From Drosophila pseudoobscura (taxonomy: Eukaryota > Arthropoda > Insecta > Diptera > Drosophilidae), in assembly GCF_009870125.1 (NCBI RefSeq), contig NC_046679.1:18352001-18416000 (forward strand): 64,000 nucleotides of DNA, in the 5' to 3' direction. Each line of letters starts with the position of its first letter. The stretch's first letter is position 1. The notes beneath the pieces are model-generated. The model was not told the DNA's origin, searched no databases, and saw only the letters and a program-made list of their open reading frames with translations. This document shows positions 58,264 through 64,000 of this stretch, piece by piece. The translations under genes were made by a program, and so were the position numbers.

Positions 58264-61200
58264 GCCGTTGTCGAACAGTTTGAGTTCTGAAAAAAAAACA
58301 AGCAGATTTGGCGAGTGCTAAAATTAATTATTGTGACACAGTTAGGACTCAAACGCATGTTATGATCTAGTAGTATATAAAACTGTACGTTTTCATTCGC
58401 TAGCATCAAGCACACAGCCACTTACATACGCATGCACATATGTACATCGACGGCGAATGCCGTGTGCGCGCGTCATGTACTTGTTCTACGTTCTACTTTT
58501 GGGGTTGTACGGGTTGGGGTCGAAGCAGCGAGTCAGATGTTCGTACACTGCTCCAATAAAATCGTCTCGCGTTTGAAACTTTTCAGACAACACGCGGTGT
58601 AAATAAACCGCGTACACAAACTCATTTATCAAAAGGTATGTATGTATTTATGTATATGTACATAGACATATGTATGTAGCACAACCAAACGCTACAAATT
58701 GAGATGACAAAAATTCTCATGGAAACGCCACGCCGCTGCCTTCTTTTGCTCCTTCTCTTCTCCTCTCTTCTCTTCGCTTCGCTTCAGCTGTGTAGGCAAA
58801 TGAGCTGAGGCACGCCCCCCGTGCTTTTTCTCAGCGCACAAGGATTCTAAAAATTAAAATGCCTGAATATACACACACACATACATACACACTGTATATG
58901 AATATTTATTTACATAAATATATACTGTTTATAAATCTACATACACACATACATATGTATATGTAGGTGTCTACATAGGTATATATATAAGACATACATA
59001 CTGACATACAAAGAGACAATGGAATATGCTAATTGGTGCGTTGCCTTCGCGCCGCGGCGCGCCTGCTCCAAAATGCAGCGCGCAGCGCCGACGTCGCGAG
59101 AAACTACGAATAAGCAACAAGAACAAGCCATTCGCTATCGTCATCGGCTTCTTTACGTGATGCATACGAACAAAACCCGTATCCATGCCAGACTCGAACA
59201 CGAATCATAGCCGAGCACACGAGTCTACAGTTTATAACTTGTTACCTGTTTCGTGGCACTTTTCGTTGCAAGCTCGCTCGCAGCATTAAACATCCCCATC
59301 CACGCCATGCCAATGCCAAACACGCCTGTTGCGCTATTCCGCTAGCTCCTACATCCTCCTCCTACATCTACATCTACATCCCGGCAGGTGCATCGGAAAG
59401 TCTCTGTTCCTCGAAACTTGCTGTATGGCGAATGTAAGTGAGACTTTGAGCCTCACCTCGGTGGGCAAGTAGTCGTCAGTCGTCAGTCGTCAGCCAATAT
59501 GCCTCTTTATAGCGGAGCGGAGGAGCCGCAGCCTGAGCGGAGGCGAAACAAATAACAATATGCTCCGCCTCCATCTCCCTAGAAAGAACGAGGCATGCAA
59601 AAGAGCTGGCTCGATTGGGGAGCGGGACGTGCAATTTTAAAATGAAAAACACGTTTTGCGCATGACTGACACATGAATTCATTCCCGATGTATTGTATAC
59701 AAGAACACACAGCATATTCGTACAATTTTATACAAGGAGTGAACCTGTAATACAAACGCTTCTCTGTATCTGTGCAGAGAGGATTCATTGAAAGAGAAAT
59801 TCGGCTATCTCTTAAGAGCGCAATAAGAAAATCAAGAGTAACCAACCAAAAACACCTGACAGAAGTTTGTTAGTTTTTCTTATCAGGATGCCTTTACATT
59901 GACAGCCACTTAAAGTGAACTCGCTGTTGATTAGAAATGCTATCCTCCTAATACCAAGATTTTGATTCAAATTAATAGACTTAATAGACTTAAGTACAGT
60001 GATCACACATTTCTACTACAAAGCTATGTACATAAGCAGTGCGAACGGTCAAACAAATGTTGAAGTTGAAGACAAGCCTTTGGAGATCTTTACATTTCAT
60101 AGATTTTATATTAAAATTTTTGTTTAAACTTTCCTGCGTCCGCTCTATGCATACATACATATATACTTATATGAAATATATACATATATAAAACTATGTA
60201 CTGTATAAAGAGTGAAACTAAAACTTGGGTACTCTATGCAAATTTACAGCCAGAAGGACGGAAAAGCAGACATATCTTTATGTACTAATGTTCTTGCTGG
60301 TCAGAATAAACATACATGAGTATGTACATAATTTATGGCTGCTAATATCTTTAGCATATCTGATAAGATCTAGTCTAAATCACTAAAACTTTAGCAAAGG
60401 GTGTTAGAGATAGACCATTAATGATCTAGTAGATTTCCAGTTCCTTAACCCGCTATATAACATAGTCCTTCAATTTGTGTATAGTCGCTTTGCTATACAA
60501 AAAATGAAATCTACAGCTTCTTTAGTTTTTGTAAAATGTTCAGAATAAATCTTAAGAATATATAAAGACTATTTGTTCTCTAAATGATGATATTTGTCCA
60601 GTAAACGAAATGAGAATCATATACGAATGTAAAAATGTGCCCCTTAATCGCAGAACTTAAATTTTGAAACATTTTTGAATTGTTTGGTGTTTGTTTTTAG
60701 GTCATAAAAGTTAGGTGTGCGAGAAATTTGGCATCCTTAAACAATACATCTATATGACTCTCTAAAAAAGCGAATATATAATTGTATGTAGAAGGGCTTT
60801 TGAAAATTGAAAAGTAAAACTTGGTATAAATTATGTTTATTAGAAAAGTTTTATAGGACGTGAAAGAAAGCTCATAAGCGTGTACTTATTATTTTGGCCA
60901 GTAGTGTATATCATATTTTCTAATGGGATTGGGATTGAAGATTTTCTTCAAACTGTTAAACTAAACAAACTATGTAAATATATATTTTTTCAACATCCGT
61001 CTGAAAGGGCGTAGAAAGATTCGGTGCTCGAGGCCAGCCTACCTTTCTTGTTAATTTTTTCTCAAACAGGCTCCAACGGATCTCTCGGCCACTAATCTTG
61101 CCAAGGCGGACACAAGAAATATGGTACATACGTATATAAAAAAGCATAGACATTCATGCATCCCATTAAGTTCCCAAAGGGACGGACATGCCATGCCCAC

Positions 61201-64000
61201 ATACTCAAACGCTCATAACCAATAGAGGGCAAATAGCAAATGTTGGCGATGCACGTGTTTCTACTCGTACTCTAGCATCAGTCCGGTCGAGTCCACCAAA
61301 CACATATCGAATAAAAGTTTTACAGCTGTGTAAAAATTACAAGGTCCTTCACCATTCAGCAGTCATGGCGAAAGCAAAAGAATTTTTACTTTCTCTTTCG
61401 TACAGTGTCCGTCCTTGTCCCAGCCGGCGCGCCATTAAACTTTTCATGAACCAAACTGGGACAGTGAGAAGTGTGTAAAAAATCTAGTAACAACAGAAAA
61501 AGATGAAAGAAATAAATATAAAAGAATTACACCAAGTTTGTCAGTGTGTACATATGTATGTAGGAACGAATGTATGTATGTATGTATGTATGGGCAGAGT
61601 ACGGTTCTGTCTGTGTCTGGTGTTGCTGCCAACCATACATGCAACGTTCATATGTATGGGTGGATGTACGTAACGGATCTGTGTGTATGTATGTATGTAT
61701 GTACATACATAAGTAGGTTTGTTTGTGGTGGCCAACCGTCTGGCCGTTTGTGAAAGTACGTTTATATATTATATGTATGTGTTCATGTGTTCCTATATAC
61801 ATACATACATGCATACATGAATGAAAGCGTATGAACGTTTGTGTGTTAAAAGCTCCTGATTTTCCTATATACAATTATAACTTTATTGTATTTACTTTTT
61901 TTTTCCTATTTGGCATCGTATTGAACTCACTCAGACACAGGCACAGGCACAGACAGGGAATGCATGTGGCAAGGACACGGCAGGATAGGAGAGCAGCAAA
62001 GTCTGCAAAATAGAGGTCAACGACTGAAACTAGTAGCACTAATATGTGCGAGCTTTTGTATAAGTACATTCATATGTATGTACATATATATCTGTTGATT
62101 TCTCTGTTCGTTTGTGTTAATGTACAAATAAAAAAAATAAATAAAAAGGACCAACAAAAACACTAAGCGAAGGAGACGTATTCTGTAAATAAAAGAAAAA
62201 GCTGATTTTGGCTGATCCCAATTTTGTGTGTGTTTGCGTGTATGTGTGTGTGTGTGTGAATGTCTCGACGGGCTTAACACTGTAATCTTGTGTACGCTCG
62301 TGTGCTCGCACATACATATGTATGTATGTATGTATGCATGTATGATTGCATTTGTGTGTTGATGTAACTATAAGTGCCGACCTGTTGGCTCGGGTTACAT
62401 TAAAATCAGCTTATGAGGTAAATATTACCTAAACCCATTAAACATCAACTAAAGGTGTCTTCCTGCAAATTCAATTTTTTGTGCCAATTTGTTGCTATTT
62501 GATTCGGCCTACCTAACAGCTGCAACAGACCAATGTGGCCAATAGACGATCGGAAATTTAGATGAGTCTAGTAGTGACAACGATGTACATACATCTATTT
62601 AGATCGGGTGTGTTCTTAGTCAACTGATTTGGTATCTCACCCTTCTGAATTTTGTTCCAACTCAGTTTCTTTGACTTCTTCTTTTTGTACAATGAGGCAG
62701 AACATTGTTAATTCAAAGTATATCTATGTACATAGGTAGCTTTAATCCCAGCTTCAGTCTAGTTTTCTTAGAAATGAGCAGCGCAAATTTTTGAGTCGGG
62801 AAGATAGAAAAATTCTTGGATACATCTGGTCAAAATCTGATCAGTCAAGTGAAAAAATATACTTTAAAATCCGTGGGCTAACAGAGGGGTCTTAAAATCG
62901 TAACTTTTGTAATCATTTTATGGATAAACCCATGACCAAAAACTCTAATATTGATTAGATTCTTTGTATTTACTTACGTTCGTTGCAAACTTCTGTTTCT
63001 TGGGGAACATTTAAAGAACAGATTTTTTCGACCCGATTTTGGCGGTACAAGGGTCTGTGCACAGACCTAGACTAGAAAGTCTAGGCAGAAAAGTACTGAC
63101 AGCTATTACATTGATGCTGGTAACCAAAGTACATGTTTCAAAAACAATTCTTATGCACATAGATGTAAATAAGATGTAATATGTAAATCGTCTCGTTTGG
63201 TTGGATTGTCTGCAGAAACCAACATAAATATATAGTACGTATTAGGGATACATCTTGGGACAGCACACTTTTGATACACATAATCCCATCTATGAATGCA
63301 TCCCAAAAATATATTAAAGGAAACAAACGCTTATTCGCTCGGACGCCAACCACCGTCTCCCTTGTCCCAGCAACAACAAAAAATACCCTCGATGGACCGC
63401 GATTTATCAAGAATTAATGTGCAGACAATTTTCTTTCGGTCAGACATGGCTCAGGGGGTGCCGAGGACGACGAGCCAAACCTAGGAGTTACATCCGTCTG
63501 TCCCTTCGATTATCCAGCTTTTAAAGAGCTTCTAGAGCCTATTCGACCAAACTCTTTTGATATCACTCGAAATTAAGATTGATTCAAATTTCGCTCCTTA
63601 AAATTGCCCTATCTCATGAGACCTAAAATTTGGTGTATACGGAAATAAAATCTGTTTAATTACACGACCTGTCGTGGATTTCGGAGACCATTAATGCTAG
63701 AAAAAGAAGATTTTGGTTCTGTGATGCATCCATCTGCAGAACCGGTATAATTATTTGAAATTGGCCATGCACCCTTCTATTCTATGCAATCCAGAAAACC
63801 CGCGTGACAACATCTTTGAAGATATGTGCATCCCACTTTTAAATTCTTATAAATATGTGTACTGTTTACTTATTTCTCAGATATGGGTGCGACCAAGTCT
63901 TAAGGGAAACAAGTTCTCTGCCTTGGACGAATATCTCTTCTCTGTTGTCTCTGTCACTCAGATGGTTTTAATACCTGGTCATCGAAAAGAGAGCGCCACT
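58264..64000. other. Upstream of dan: intron or regulatory DNA, no gene supported
   Basis: Probably holds the dan 5' exon, introns and enhancers, but I cannot place a promoter. Microsatellites are dense: TATGTATG and ACATACAT runs at 58635-58680, 58865-58990, 61545-61830 and 62285-62345, and a GT-rich run at 62225-62260. C/T-rich tracts lie near 58740-58790. GC-rich sequence near 59040-59095 (CGCGCCGCGGCGCGCC-type) stands out. Short frames here lack coding character. Confidence 0.45.

Noticed and set aside
61188..62320. Many overlapping short frames rich in Tyr/His/Ile/Cys
   Set aside because: Produced by TATG and ACAT microsatellites, not coding.

Overview
The window is a piece of a Drosophila genome, not D. 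melanogaster itself. The evidence is split genes with short introns and canonical GT/AG sites, clear fly orthologues (Cad96Ca, distal antenna, lobo), abundant short TACATATGTATG microsatellites and many decayed transposons. Cad96Ca and dan both belong to cytological region 96C of chromosome arm 3R in D. melanogaster, so this is most likely Muller element E. The species is not determined; the commonest dispersed repeat reminds me of obscura-group sequences, but I could not check this.

Layout. 2861-12856 (+): a thick-filament gene that I read as myofilin (Mf), with one shared first exon and at least three alternative 3' ends. 13841-17196 (-): a complete nine-exon SV2-like major facilitator transporter. 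About 19.1-20.8 kb: a decayed BEL/Pao retrotransposon. 21238-21903 (+): a two-exon SAYSvFN-domain gene. 22.3-22.8 kb: a Tc1 relic. 22960-27920 (-): a five-exon TMEM8/PGAP6-like membrane protein with one apparent 1-nt frameshift. 31430-32808: a TIR-bounded element carrying a small spliced reading frame. 34497-41022 (+): the nine-exon receptor tyrosine kinase Cad96Ca, with Tc1, repeat and gene-fragment debris in its introns. 43073-43963 (-): a small TATA-driven gene for an unrecognised secreted acidic protein. 45.4-49.7 kb: repeat elements around a 2.7 kb array of a 39-bp unit. 50097-50715 (+): the first two exons of lobo (DRC7), with no continuation in the window. 51.9-52.3 kb: a pseudogene fragment of an LRP5/6 (arrow-like) receptor. 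53.5-54.2 kb: a Tc1 relic with an in-place inversion. 56182-58233 (-): the transcription factor gene distal antenna (dan), followed in frame by a protein-like 108-codon extension beyond a single UAG. From 58.3 kb to the end there is AT-rich and microsatellite-rich DNA upstream of dan with no gene I can support.

The genes do not form one pathway; this is an ordinary eukaryotic neighbourhood with independent transcription units. The most interesting items are the dan stop-codon extension, the 39-bp array with its nested structure and repeated AATAAA, and the TIR element with a spliced cargo reading frame. Gene fragments (lobo 5' end, arrow-like piece, possible M16 peptidase piece) are clustered with repeats in the same 15 kb.

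Limits: splice sites were assigned by eye from reading-frame phase and GT/AG motifs; 5' UTRs and promoters are mostly unplaced; family names come from motif recognition, with no database search.
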